The notes beneath the pieces are model-generated. The model had not been told where the DNA came from. It saw nothing but the letters and a program-made list of their open reading frames with translations, and made no database searches. Below are positions 35,570 to 43,862 of a stretch of 49,106 bases of DNA, one piece after another. Positions within the stretch are counted from its first letter, which is position 1. Each line of letters begins with the position of its first letter. The position numbers were made by a program, and so were the translations under genes. Source of the DNA: Lachnospiraceae bacterium (GTDB lineage: Bacteria > Bacillota > Clostridia > Lachnospirales > Lachnospiraceae); contig JAILFA010000129.1 in NCBI GenBank assembly GCA_024687125.1, positions 1-49,106 on the forward strand, in the 5' to 3' direction.

Positions 35570-35638
35570 GATACTTGCAGGTAAAAAAACACGCGCCGCG
35601 AAAACGAGGCGCCATTTTCCCAGGAAGGAGAGGCGGTT

Positions 35639-36178
35639 ATGAAGTGGGTATGTCAGGTATGCGGTTATGTGCACGAAGGGGATGAAGCCCCGGAACAGTG
35701 CCCGGTCTGCAAAGCGCCGAAGGAGAAGTTTACCAGACAGGGTGACGATCTGGTATGGGCTGCTGAGCATGTGGTCGGCGTCGCCAAGGGTGCTCCGGAA
35801 GACATTATGAACGATCTGCGGTCCAACTTCACCGGGGAGTGCTCCGAGGTCGGCATGTATCTTGCCATGAGCCGGCAGGCTTATCGCGAGGGCTACCCGG
35901 AGGTCGGCGATTACTATGCCAAGGCAGCCTGGGAAGAGGCTGAGCATGCCGCGAAGTTCGCGGAGCTGCTGGGTGAGGTGCTCACGGATTCGACAAAGAA
36001 GAACCTGGAGATGCGCATCGACGCTGAGAACGGCGCGACAGCCGGCAAGGTCGATCTCGCGAAACGCGCAAAAGCGCTGGATCTTGACGCTATTCACGAC
36101 ACCGTTCACGAAATGGCGCGCGATGAGGCAAGACACGGCAAGGCGTTCAAGGGTCTCTACGACAGGTACTTTAAGTAA
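35639..36178 (+). CDS. Rubrerythrin with N-terminal rubredoxin domain
   Basis: A 179-residue iron protein for peroxide defence in anaerobes. The N-terminal rubredoxin-like domain has CxxC pairs in VCQVCGYVH and CPVCKAP (one Fe). The four-helix ferritin-like domain carries the diiron ligands in [47 protein letters not shown] and [13 protein letters not shown]. The rubredoxin domain comes first, the reverse of classical rubrerythrin, as in clostridial reverse rubrerythrins. The ribosome binding site (AAGGAGAGG) is strong. A long hairpin overlaps the stop codon. Confidence 0.95.
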   Translation: MKWVCQVCGYVHEGDEAPEQCPVCKAPKEKFTRQGDDLVWAAEHVVGVAKGAPEDIMNDLRSNFTGECSEVGMYLAMSRQAYREGYPEVGDYYAKAAWEEAEHAAKFAELLGEVLTDSTKKNLEMRIDAENGATAGKVDLAKRAKALDLDAIHDTVHEMARDEARHGKAFKGLYDRYFK

Positions 36179-36273
36179 GTACTTACGCCCGGTACTTAAC
36201 GGGCGTTAGTACTTACTTAGTTCCGGCGAGTAAAACGAGCCGGAACTTCCGAATTCCGAAATGAGTCGGAACT
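36172..36273. repeat. 3'-end hairpin repeat, copy 1
   Basis: A near-perfect 20-base inverted repeat (36172-36191 with 36200-36219, one T-T mismatch) overlaps the rubrerythrin stop. It is followed by a second inverted repeat (36219-36227 with 36239-36247, AGTTCCGGC/GCCGGAACT) and a shorter TTCCGA/TCGGAA pair. The same layout, with the same mismatch position, recurs at 43765. Confidence 0.7.
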
Positions 36274-36283
36274 TCCGATACAA

Positions 36284-36315
36284 AAAACAAGGGCGGGAAA
36301 ACCCGCCCTTGTTTT
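36284..36315. terminator. Strong bidirectional terminator
   Basis: AACAAGGGCGGG/CCCGCCCTTGTT stem with an AAAA loop, flanked by A-run and T-run. It serves rubrerythrin on the plus strand and lsrF on the minus strand. Confidence 0.9.
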
Positions 36316-36342
36316 ATATGTGTGCCCCCTATCACAGCAGGA

Positions 36343-37221
36343 TCATTTCGTTGCTTCACTGTAAAACTCATAGGCCTCTTTGTCCGTGAGGCCCTCGTGG
36401 ACGATCTTGCGGACGGCCTGTGCCATTTCGACGGGATGCGGAGACTGAAAGATGTTGCGTCCCATATCGACGCCGGCCGCGCCACCCCGGATGACATTGT
36501 AGGCGAGAGTAAGAGCCTCTTTTTCCGGGAGTTTTTTGCCGCCTGCGATGACCAGAGGGACAGGGCAGGCTGCGACGACCTCTTCAAAGTTGTCGCAGTA
36601 ATAGGTCTTAACGATCTGGCAGCCCATTTCGGCGAGGATGCGGGTGGCGAGCTTGAAGAAACGGTCCGTCCGTTCCATCTCCTTGCCGACGGCGACGACA
36701 CCCAGGGTCGGAATGCTGTACTTCAGACCGGCGTTGATGACGCGGGAGAGATTATCAATGCTGGAGAGCTGTCCGTCGGCGCCGATGAAGGTCTGCACCG
36801 CCATGCAGTCGGCGTTCATGCGGATCGCATCTTCGATATCCACAGCGACGACCTCATGGGAAAGATCGTCATTGAGCATGGAGGAGCCGGAGGTCACGCG
36901 AAGAGCAATACCGTTCCGGAAACTGGCCGGCACGCAGGTACGGAGCGCGCCGCGGGTCGCCATCAGGACGTCCACATAGGGGGCCAGCTTCGGGATCACC
37001 AGATCCAAACGCTCCAGACCGGAGGTGGAACCCATGAAATATCCGTGATCGAAAGCGAACATCACCGTCTTTCCGGTTTGGGGGTCGAAGATCCGGGAAA
37101 GATGCTTTTTCATCCCCCAGTCCAGAGCGTTCGCGCCTTTTACATGGAAATCCCCCATGTTGGCAAAAGGTTCGTTGACATGATAATCCTTGGCAACCTT
37201 GATCCCGTCTTTATCCGCCAT
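36343..37221 (-). CDS. lsrF: LsrF-like 3-hydroxy-5-phosphonooxypentane-2,4-dione thiolase
   Basis: The start at 37221 follows AGGAGG at the best distance and gives 292 residues, about the length of Escherichia coli LsrF. It matches remembered LsrF along its length: ALDWGMKKHLSRIF, TGKTVMFAFDHGYF, GSTSGLERLD, DVLMATRGALR, LATRILAEMGCQIVKTYY, CPVPLVIAGGKKLPEKEAL and GVDMGRNIFQSPHPVEM. The class I aldolase Lys is K205 in IVKTYY. LsrF performs the last known step of phospho-AI-2 breakdown, moving an acetyl group to CoA. LsrG, which acts before it, is not seen. It is divergent from a flippase-like gene. A related DeoC/FbaB-type aldolase role is the main alternative. Confidence 0.85.
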   Translation of the reverse strand: MADKDGIKVAKDYHVNEPFANMGDFHVKGANALDWGMKKHLSRIFDPQTGKTVMFAFDHGYFMGSTSGLERLDLVIPKLAPYVDVLMATRGALRTCVPASFRNGIALRVTSGSSMLNDDLSHEVVAVDIEDAIRMNADCMAVQTFIGADGQLSSIDNLSRVINAGLKYSIPTLGVVAVGKEMERTDRFFKLATRILAEMGCQIVKTYYCDNFEEVVAACPVPLVIAGGKKLPEKEALTLAYNVIRGGAAGVDMGRNIFQSPHPVEMAQAVRKIVHEGLTDKEAYEFYSEATK

Positions 37222-37292
37222 TTTGACCTCCTGTGATCCTGACAATATTGTTTGAAATCGGAATCATTGTATCACAACCGACACCTTTGTGC

Positions 37293-37298
37293 TATACT
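37293..37298 (+). promoter_or_regulatory. -10 element next to the flippase-like start codon
   Basis: TATACT only six bases before the ATG at 37305; no good -35. On the other strand TACAAT (37271-37266) could serve lsrF. Confidence 0.4.
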
Positions 37299-37304
37299 AC
37301 CTGC

Positions 37305-38378
37305 ATGAGTATGAAACGAAGAATTATATGGGCACTTCTGACAGTTGTGATCGCCGCCCTGACGATCCGGACGGTATACGCATACAGCGGATCTCTTTCT
37401 CCGGCGCAGGTACAGGAATCCTTTGAAGGGGCATCCCCCGGGTGGATCGCCATGACGGTTCTGTGCATGATGGGGTTTATTGTATTCGAGGCGCTTGCGA
37501 TCCTGCGTATCCTGCATGCCTTCGGGTATCGGAAGAATCTGTTTCAGGGGCTTTATTACAGTGCCGGCGATCAGTTTTTCTCTGCGATCACGCCCTCTGC
37601 TTCCGGAGGTCAGCCGGCGAGCGGCCTGTTCATGGGGGCGGACGGGATCCCCGGAGCGGTGATCACCGTTACGCTGATCCTGAATCTGGTCATGTATACA
37701 GCTGCCACATTAAGTGTCGGCATCATCAGTCTGGTGATCAGTCCCGGGATGATCCTGCAGTATGCGCCTTTTGCCAAGGTATTGATCATCGGCGGCGCTC
37801 TGATGATGGCGCTGCTGATGATCCTGTTCATCGGCCTGCTCCGAAAGGGCGAAGTAATGCTTTCCGTCGGGCGCCGCATCATCGGGTTCTGCGCGCGCAT
37901 TCATCTGACAAAGCGGCCGGAGCATTGGACGGAAAAACTCGAGAATCTGGTCAGGGATCACAATCTGTGCGCCCGCTCTGTGGCAGGAAAGAAGCGGGTT
38001 CTTGTATCAGCCTATCTGCTGAATCTTGCGCAGCGTATTTCGCAGATCACGGTCACGCTGATGCTTTTTTACGCGCTTGGCTGGAGAGGGACGGCAGCCG
38101 GTACGGATGTATGGGCTGTACAGGCGTTTGCGCAGATCGGATCCAACTGCGTACCGATCCCAGGGGGTATGGGCGCAGTGGATTACCTGATGCTGGACGG
38201 TTTTGACAGTCTGTCTTTGGGTGAATTCGGTTATCAGCTGCAGATCCTGAGCAGAAGCTTTTCTTTTTACATCTGTACACTTGTCTCCGGTCTGATCGTT
38301 CTGATCGGCTATGCGGCGAACAGGATCCGCAGATCCCGTCATCAGGAAAGTCAAGAAGAAACCGGTCATCAAGAGTGA
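37305..38378 (+). CDS. Flippase-like membrane protein (LPG synthase TM region / YbhN-like)
   Basis: A polytopic protein of 357 residues when started at ATG 37305; ATG 37311 is also possible, and neither has a ribosome binding site. It has seven or more hydrophobic segments and family motifs: QFFSAITPSASGGQPA after the third segment, ALGWRGTAAGTD and SNCVPIPGGMGAVDYLML. This domain is the transmembrane part of MprF-type flippases, and stand-alone members move or modify lipids. The tail is polar (RRSRHQESQEET). The specific lipid is unknown. Confidence 0.88.
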   Translation: MSMKRRIIWALLTVVIAALTIRTVYAYSGSLSPAQVQESFEGASPGWIAMTVLCMMGFIVFEALAILRILHAFGYRKNLFQGLYYSAGDQFFSAITPSASGGQPASGLFMGADGIPGAVITVTLILNLVMYTAATLSVGIISLVISPGMILQYAPFAKVLIIGGALMMALLMILFIGLLRKGEVMLSVGRRIIGFCARIHLTKRPEHWTEKLENLVRDHNLCARSVAGKKRVLVSAYLLNLAQRISQITVTLMLFYALGWRGTAAGTDVWAVQAFAQIGSNCVPIPGGMGAVDYLMLDGFDSLSLGEFGYQLQILSRSFSFYICTLVSGLIVLIGYAANRIRRSRHQESQEETGHQE

Positions 38379-38402
38379 CGGAGGGACGGCAGTACCCTGT
38401 CC

Positions 38403-38431
38403 TTGCAGAAATGCATATAATATGATATAAT
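38403..38431 (+). promoter_or_regulatory. Promoter of the second hybrid kinase gene
   Basis: TTGCAG (38403-38408), a 17-base spacer and TATAAT (38426-38431) with an extended TGA. The leader of about 93 bases can form a stem 38442-38449/38475-38482 enclosing a small hairpin at 38457-38470. Confidence 0.8.
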
Positions 38432-38530
38432 TATTTGTTACCCGCGACAAACAAAATGCCGGCTGCGGCAGAACTGTCGCGGATGCACGACCCTCTACAG
38501 GTACCGGAGAGCAGCAGATAACAGACGACG

Positions 38531-41353
38531 ATGAAACTGAACTCAATCCAGACAAGAATCATAGTGGTCATTTCGGCGATCCTGATCGCGGTGGTGGCTG
38601 CCTTCATGTTCACTTCGACGGTCAAGACGAATGCGATCCTTGATAATGACTCGGACAGCATTCTTCTGTCTGCGGCCGATTATTATGCGGATATCATTGA
38701 TGACAATTTCCGATCCACCGAACAGTCCGTGGGCACGATCTACAACTATGCGATCAAGCGCGCGGAAACGCACAAACGTTTTCTGGAGGATGAGGCCGAC
38801 CGCGATCTGTATACCAATGATATCTCCGAGCTCGGCAAGAGTATTGCCGAGAATACCCGCGGCGCCATGGCGGTGTATCTGCGCTACAACCCGGATGATT
38901 ACGGTCCGAGCGATGGCTTCTGGTATACGATCAACCTTTCGGACAGAACCTGGCAGTCCTCCGTTCCGACGGATATGAGCCTGTATGACAGGGATGATCT
39001 TGAACATGTCGGGTGGTACTATATTCCGGTCGAAGCGGGCGTTCCGATGTGGATGGATCCGTACTACAACGCCAATCTGGGCGTGGATATGATCTCCTAT
39101 ATCATTCCGTATTTCTACGGCGATTATACGGTCGGGATCATCGGAATGGACATCAGTATGGATCTCCTCAAGGAATCGGTAGCGCAGGTTTCTGTCTACA
39201 AGAGCGGGCAGGCGTTCCTGATGGACAGGAACGGGAACCTGATCTATCACAGGAATTATCCCGACGGAATGTATTATGACAGCCTTTCGGAGACGGACAG
39301 GGCATTTTTCGGCAATCTGCTGGAGATGGATCTCAATGCAGTGAAAACGATCCCCGGGCGGGACGGTACCCAGCTGAAGCTGGTCCTCAAGGGACTGAAG
39401 AACGGGATGATCCTGGGCGTGTATGCCCCGCTGACAGAGATCAGCGAACCGCAGAAAAGCCTTATGGGTCAGCTGATCGTGATCTCGGCAGCCATTCTCT
39501 TTCTGGCGATCATCGTCGGTCTGCTGCTGGTCCGATCCATCACCGGTCCTCTGAAAAAGATGACCGAAGTTGCTCAGAATTACGCGAACGGTGATTTCAA
39601 GGAAGAGATCAGCGTACATGGCGCAGACGAGGTGGGGATCCTCTCGCGCAGTCTGCAGTCCATGTCCGCGTCGCTCAAAGAACAGATCGAACTGGCGGAT
39701 TCCGCGAACAAGGCCAAGAGCGAGTTCTTGGCGAACATGTCCCATGAGATCCGCACCCCGATCAACGCGGTTCTGGGCATGAACGAGATGATCCTCCGGG
39801 AGACGACGGATGAACCGATCCGGGAATACTCCGCCAATATCCAGACAGCAGGCAGGACGCTTCTTTCCCTGATCAACAGTATCCTGGATTTCTCAAAGAT
39901 CGAGGACGGCAAGATGGAGATCATCCCCGTCAGCTATGATACGGTATCCCTGATCAACAATCTGAGCAATTCCATTTCGGAACGGGCCAGAGAAAAGAAC
40001 CTTGCTTTTGAACTGGATATTGATGAATCTCTTCCGTTTGTCATGCGGGGAGATGATGTCCGTGTTTCGCAGGTGATCATGAATCTTCTGACCAATGCCG
40101 TGAAATATACGGAGACCGGAAAGGTCACGCTTTCCATTCGTGTGGCGGGCAGACTGAACGAATTTATTGATCTTCTCATTAAAGTACAGGATACCGGTAT
40201 CGGTATCCGTGAAGAGGATATGAGCAAGCTTTATGAGTCCTTTACCCGGATCGACGAAAAGAAGAACCGCAATATCGAGGGGACGGGACTCGGAATGGCG
40301 ATCGTTACCAGACTCCTTGGCATGATGAACAGTGAGCTCCATGTAGAGAGCGTTTACGGCAAAGGCTCCACGTTTTCCTTTACCCTGCGCCAGCAGATCG
40401 TCGACGGGCAGCCGATCGGAGATTATGAAAAACGCCTGCGGGCAAGCTATCAGGCCGAGGCTGCCGGCGAGTATCCGACCATGCGGGGGGCAAAGATCCT
40501 GGTGGTCGATGATTATGAGATGAACCTCAAGGTAGTCAAGAATCTGCTGAAGATCTACGGGATCTCGCCTGATCTGGTCTCCTCCGGCCGGGAGGCGATC
40601 AAAGCCATGCGGAACAAGCAGTACCACATCGTCTTTCTGGACCATATGATGCCGCAGATGGACGGGATCGAGACGCTGAAGAAGCTCAGGGAGGAGAATC
40701 TCGTTCCTGATTCGACGGCGGTGATCGCTCTTACCGCCAATGCTGTGGTCGGGGCCAAGGAGACCTATCTTTCCGCCGGGTTTGACGATTATCTGACCAA
40801 GCCGATCGGCGTCGAAATGCTTGGGGAGATGCTGTTCAGGCATCTGCCGGACAATCTGGTCTCTTACTCGGAGACAGCCGCCGACAGCGGTGATGGTGCA
40901 GAGGATTCCTGTGTTCAGACGGAAGACGGCCTGGTGATCCTGGAATTTGCGCCCAAGGAGGGAGTGATCTCCGAGGTGGAGGAACAGGAGATGAACCGCA
41001 AAGAGATGCTGGAACAGGCCGGGATTTCCACGCAGGACGGTCTCAAGTACTGCGCGGATGATGAGTCCTTCTATGAAGAGCTGCTGAGTGATTATGTCAG
41101 TGCCTATGACGAGAAGAGCGAGCAGCTTAAGGCATATTACAGCGAAAAGGACTGGGCGGCATACCGGATCCTGATCCATGCGATCAAGAGTACCTCCCGG
41201 ATGATCGGAGCGGAGGAGATCGCAGTGAAGGCCAAGGAGCTGGAAGACGCCTCGGCCGCATCGGATGAAGCGGCGGTCACCGAACGTCACGAGACGTTCC
41301 TCGACAGTTTCCGGGAGATCAGGGATAAGATCGCGAAAGCACTCGCAGTATAG
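38531..41353 (+). CDS. Hybrid histidine kinase: dCache-HAMP-HisKA-HATPase-REC-HPt
   Basis: A 940-residue membrane sensor. Membrane segments at about 10-31 and 315-335 flank an extracytoplasmic double-Cache-like domain (PYYNANLGVDMISYIIPY, VGIIGMDISMDLL, AFLMDRNGNLIYH). A HAMP domain follows (about 336-390). HisKA has H405 ([10 protein letters not shown]); the ATPase domain has NAVKYT, DTGIG and GTGLGM. The receiver has D704 (LDHMMPQMDG) and the C-terminal HPt has H883 (IHAIKSTSRMIG). dCache domains bind small molecules such as amino acids, and some bind autoinducer-2. There is no output domain; the REC-GGDEF-HD-GYP protein encoded 10 bases downstream is the likely acceptor. Confidence 0.93.
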   Translation: MKLNSIQTRIIVVISAILIAVVAAFMFTSTVKTNAILDNDSDSILLSAADYYADIIDDNFRSTEQSVGTIYNYAIKRAETHKRFLEDEADRDLYTNDISELGKSIAENTRGAMAVYLRYNPDDYGPSDGFWYTINLSDRTWQSSVPTDMSLYDRDDLEHVGWYYIPVEAGVPMWMDPYYNANLGVDMISYIIPYFYGDYTVGIIGMDISMDLLKESVAQVSVYKSGQAFLMDRNGNLIYHRNYPDGMYYDSLSETDRAFFGNLLEMDLNAVKTIPGRDGTQLKLVLKGLKNGMILGVYAPLTEISEPQKSLMGQLIVISAAILFLAIIVGLLLVRSITGPLKKMTEVAQNYANGDFKEEISVHGADEVGILSRSLQSMSASLKEQIELADSANKAKSEFLANMSHEIRTPINAVLGMNEMILRETTDEPIREYSANIQTAGRTLLSLINSILDFSKIEDGKMEIIPVSYDTVSLINNLSNSISERAREKNLAFELDIDESLPFVMRGDDVRVSQVIMNLLTNAVKYTETGKVTLSIRVAGRLNEFIDLLIKVQDTGIGIREEDMSKLYESFTRIDEKKNRNIEGTGLGMAIVTRLLGMMNSELHVESVYGKGSTFSFTLRQQIVDGQPIGDYEKRLRASYQAEAAGEYPTMRGAKILVVDDYEMNLKVVKNLLKIYGISPDLVSSGREAIKAMRNKQYHIVFLDHMMPQMDGIETLKKLREENLVPDSTAVIALTANAVVGAKETYLSAGFDDYLTKPIGVEMLGEMLFRHLPDNLVSYSETAADSGDGAEDSCVQTEDGLVILEFAPKEGVISEVEEQEMNRKEMLEQAGISTQDGLKYCADDESFYEELLSDYVSAYDEKSEQLKAYYSEKDWAAYRILIHAIKSTSRMIGAEEIAVKAKELEDASAASDEAAVTERHETFLDSFREIRDKIAKALAV

Positions 41354-41363
41354 GGCGGTAAAG

Positions 41364-43766
41364 ATGTCGGAGAACAAAGAAGCCAAAAAAACATATTGGG
41401 TCATCGTTGTCGATGACGACGTGACAACACTCAAGGCTATAGGACACGTCCTGAGCGAGGATGGCATCCGGGTGACGGCGCTTAACTGCGGAAAAGCGCT
41501 GTTTGATTATGTTCAGAAGGAAGGATGTCCGGATCTGATCCTGCTGGATATCATGATGCCCGGCATGGACGGATTCGCGGTTCTGGAGAGCATGCGGGAG
41601 TTTGAGAAAGAGAGCAGCCTTCCTGAGCTACCGGTGGTCTTTCTCACCGCGGATGATAAAAAGGAAACAGAAAACCGGGGATTTTCCATCGGTGCGCTGG
41701 ACTTTATCCGCAAGCCTGTCGAGCCGGGCGTGCTGGTGCATCGGATCCGGAATATCCTCAACAACGAGCAGAAGATCCAGGTCTTATCCGAAAAAGCTTC
41801 CGAGGACAGGCTGACGGGCCTGCTCAACAAAGCCGGTGCTAATCTGCAGGTGAAAAAAGCCTGCCGGGATTACCGCGGCTCCCTGATCATCCTTGATCTG
41901 GACAATTTCAAACTGGTGAACGATATCTACGGCCATGAGGCGGGAGACCGCCTGCTGATCCTGTTCGCGGAGATCCTCAAAAACTGCACACGGGAAGTGG
42001 ATACGGTCGGCCGGATCGGCGGAGATGAATTTATCGCTTTCCTGGTGGGGACCGATGAGCTTGCAACCGTCAAAAAGACGATCCGCAGGATCGGGGATAT
42101 GATGAGAAAACAGGCCCAGGAGATCCTGGGCGAGGACTTTTCCATTCCGCTGGGGGTTTCGGCCGGCGCAGTGATCGTCAAAGGAAACGGAGAGGATTAT
42201 AACGAACTCTTCAATCTTGCCGATAAGGCGCTGCTCACCGTCAAGCAGAACGGCAAGCATGACTGCTATGTCTGGGGTGAAGAGGCAGCGCTTTCCAAAG
42301 CGGGTAATGAGAACGCGCAGAATATCCATACATATTCCATGATCCTGGATGAACGCAGAGTGACGGGACAGGCGCTGTTCCTGGGGCAGGACGCTTTTGC
42401 GGGAATCTACCGGTATATGATGCGCTACATCCGCCGATATCATGAAGATGCCTACAAAGTGCTGCTGACAGTGATCCCGACGGATGAAAACCTGCCGGAG
42501 GAGGAATTCACGGAGATCGTTGAGGATGTCGGTGAGGTCCTCAGAACTACGCTCAGAAACAGCGATGTGATGACACTGATCTCCCGCGAGCAGTTTTTCC
42601 TGTTTCTGCCGATGGTATCGAGGCTGGATATCTCCAAGGTCGTTGACCGCATACTGCGCGCCTGGGGTAAAGCAGAACATGCAGAGAGGGCGAACCTGGA
42701 GTATCAGGCAGAGGCGGTCACCTTTGCGGATGCGGATCGGGTCACAGACAGCAGGGCAAAGCAGAAGATCATCCTTGTCGACGATGATAATACCGGTCTT
42801 AAGATGATGGAGCATATTCTCACGGAAGCCGGCTATGAGATCACGCTGATCAACAGCGGACAGATGCTGCTCGATCACATCAGCGCGGGAGAACGGGCGG
42901 ATCTGATCCTGCTGGATGTTATGATGCCCGAGATGGACGGCTTTGAGACGATGCAGCGACTGCGCGGGTCGGAACGGAAAGGCGAGGAGATCCCGGTCAT
43001 CTTCATGACCGGTGGCGAGGATACCGAATCGGAGACCAAGGGGCTGAAGCTTGGAGCGATCGACTTCATACGTAAGCCGGTAGAAGCTGAGGTATTGACA
43101 CTGCGGGTCAAGATGAACCTGCAGCTGATCGATCTGCAGCGGAATCTTGCCGCGGAGGTTGACAAGAAGAACGACGAGAACGAGCAGATGTTCGTCCAGC
43201 TGGTTCTGTCGCTGGCAGATGCGATCGATGCCAAGGACACCTACACGAACGGCCATTCCGGGCGGGTGGCCAAGTATGCGCGGGAGATCGCCAAGCGTTA
43301 CGGCTACAGTGAGCGGGCACAGAATGATATCTACATGATCGGTACCCTCCATGACGTCGGCAAGATCGGCGTTCCGGACGGTGTGATCAATAAGCCCGCG
43401 CGGCTGTCAGAAGATGAGTTTGCCCTGATCAAAACGCATCCGGTCAAAGGTGCCAAGATCCTGGAGAACATCAAGAATATGCCCAAACTGGCCTATGGTG
43501 CGAGATGGCATCATGAAAGATACGGCGGCGGCGGTTATCCGGACGGGATCGAGGGCGATGAGATCCCCGAGGAGGCGCGCATCATCGCCGTGGCGGATGC
43601 CTATGACGCGATGACGAGCAACCGCAGTTACAGGAAAGCGCTGCCCCAGGAGGTTGTCCGCGGGGAGATCCTTAAGGGCAAAGGCACACAGTTTGATCCT
43701 GCTTTCGCGGATATCATGATCGAGATGATCGACGAAGACACGGAATACTCAATGAGAGAAAAGTGA
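41364..43766 (+). CDS. REC-GGDEF-(degenerate GGDEF)-REC-HD-GYP response regulator
   Basis: The start at 41364 is chosen because the upstream extension lies inside the kinase gene. The 800-residue protein has a first receiver (D62, LLDIMMPGMDG), an intact GGDEF domain (RIGGDEF, 219-223, preceded by DRLTGLLNK and DLDNFKLVND), and a second region resembling a GGDEF fold with the motif lost (SREQFFLF). A second receiver follows (D518, LLDVMMPEMDG), then an intact HD-GYP domain (LHDVGKI, H663/D664; GYP at 724-726). Both cyclic-di-GMP synthesis and breakdown are therefore encoded in one soluble protein, each preceded by its own receiver. Confidence 0.93.
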   Translation: MSENKEAKKTYWVIVVDDDVTTLKAIGHVLSEDGIRVTALNCGKALFDYVQKEGCPDLILLDIMMPGMDGFAVLESMREFEKESSLPELPVVFLTADDKKETENRGFSIGALDFIRKPVEPGVLVHRIRNILNNEQKIQVLSEKASEDRLTGLLNKAGANLQVKKACRDYRGSLIILDLDNFKLVNDIYGHEAGDRLLILFAEILKNCTREVDTVGRIGGDEFIAFLVGTDELATVKKTIRRIGDMMRKQAQEILGEDFSIPLGVSAGAVIVKGNGEDYNELFNLADKALLTVKQNGKHDCYVWGEEAALSKAGNENAQNIHTYSMILDERRVTGQALFLGQDAFAGIYRYMMRYIRRYHEDAYKVLLTVIPTDENLPEEEFTEIVEDVGEVLRTTLRNSDVMTLISREQFFLFLPMVSRLDISKVVDRILRAWGKAEHAERANLEYQAEAVTFADADRVTDSRAKQKIILVDDDNTGLKMMEHILTEAGYEITLINSGQMLLDHISAGERADLILLDVMMPEMDGFETMQRLRGSERKGEEIPVIFMTGGEDTESETKGLKLGAIDFIRKPVEAEVLTLRVKMNLQLIDLQRNLAAEVDKKNDENEQMFVQLVLSLADAIDAKDTYTNGHSGRVAKYAREIAKRYGYSERAQNDIYMIGTLHDVGKIGVPDGVINKPARLSEDEFALIKTHPVKGAKILENIKNMPKLAYGARWHHERYGGGGYPDGIEGDEIPEEARIIAVADAYDAMTSNRSYRKALPQEVVRGEILKGKGTQFDPAFADIMIEMIDEDTEYSMREK

Positions 43767-43855
43767 GCACTTAGCGAGGTTTTTCACGAGCTTAGTGCGA
43801 ACTTTGTTCCGCTGAGCGAAGAGAAGCGGAACTACACAAGAGCACTTAGCGAGGT
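43765..43855. repeat. 3'-end hairpin repeat, copy 2, with 16-base direct repeats
   Basis: GAGCACTTAGCGAGGT occurs at 43765-43780 and 43840-43855. Between them lie GCACTTAGC/GCTTAGTGC (one T-T mismatch) and GTTCCGCT/AGCGGAAC hairpins, the same layout as at 36172. The first copy begins inside the stop codon of the HD-GYP gene; the second supplies the GAGG ribosome binding site of sufC. Confidence 0.7.
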
Positions 43856-43862
43856 AATATGT

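Noticed and set aside
35490..35638. A frameshift in the A-rich stretch at the MocR 3' end hiding the rest of the protein
   Set aside because: The alternative frame stays open for about 26 codons but does not resemble a MocR C-terminus, and only about 110 bases remain before rubrerythrin. A sequencing error alone cannot restore the missing part.
41265..41363. Upstream extension of the REC-GGDEF-HD-GYP gene into the kinase gene
   Set aside because: It would overlap the HPt coding region in another frame and add a basic, non-homologous tail; the receiver domain begins normally after 41364.
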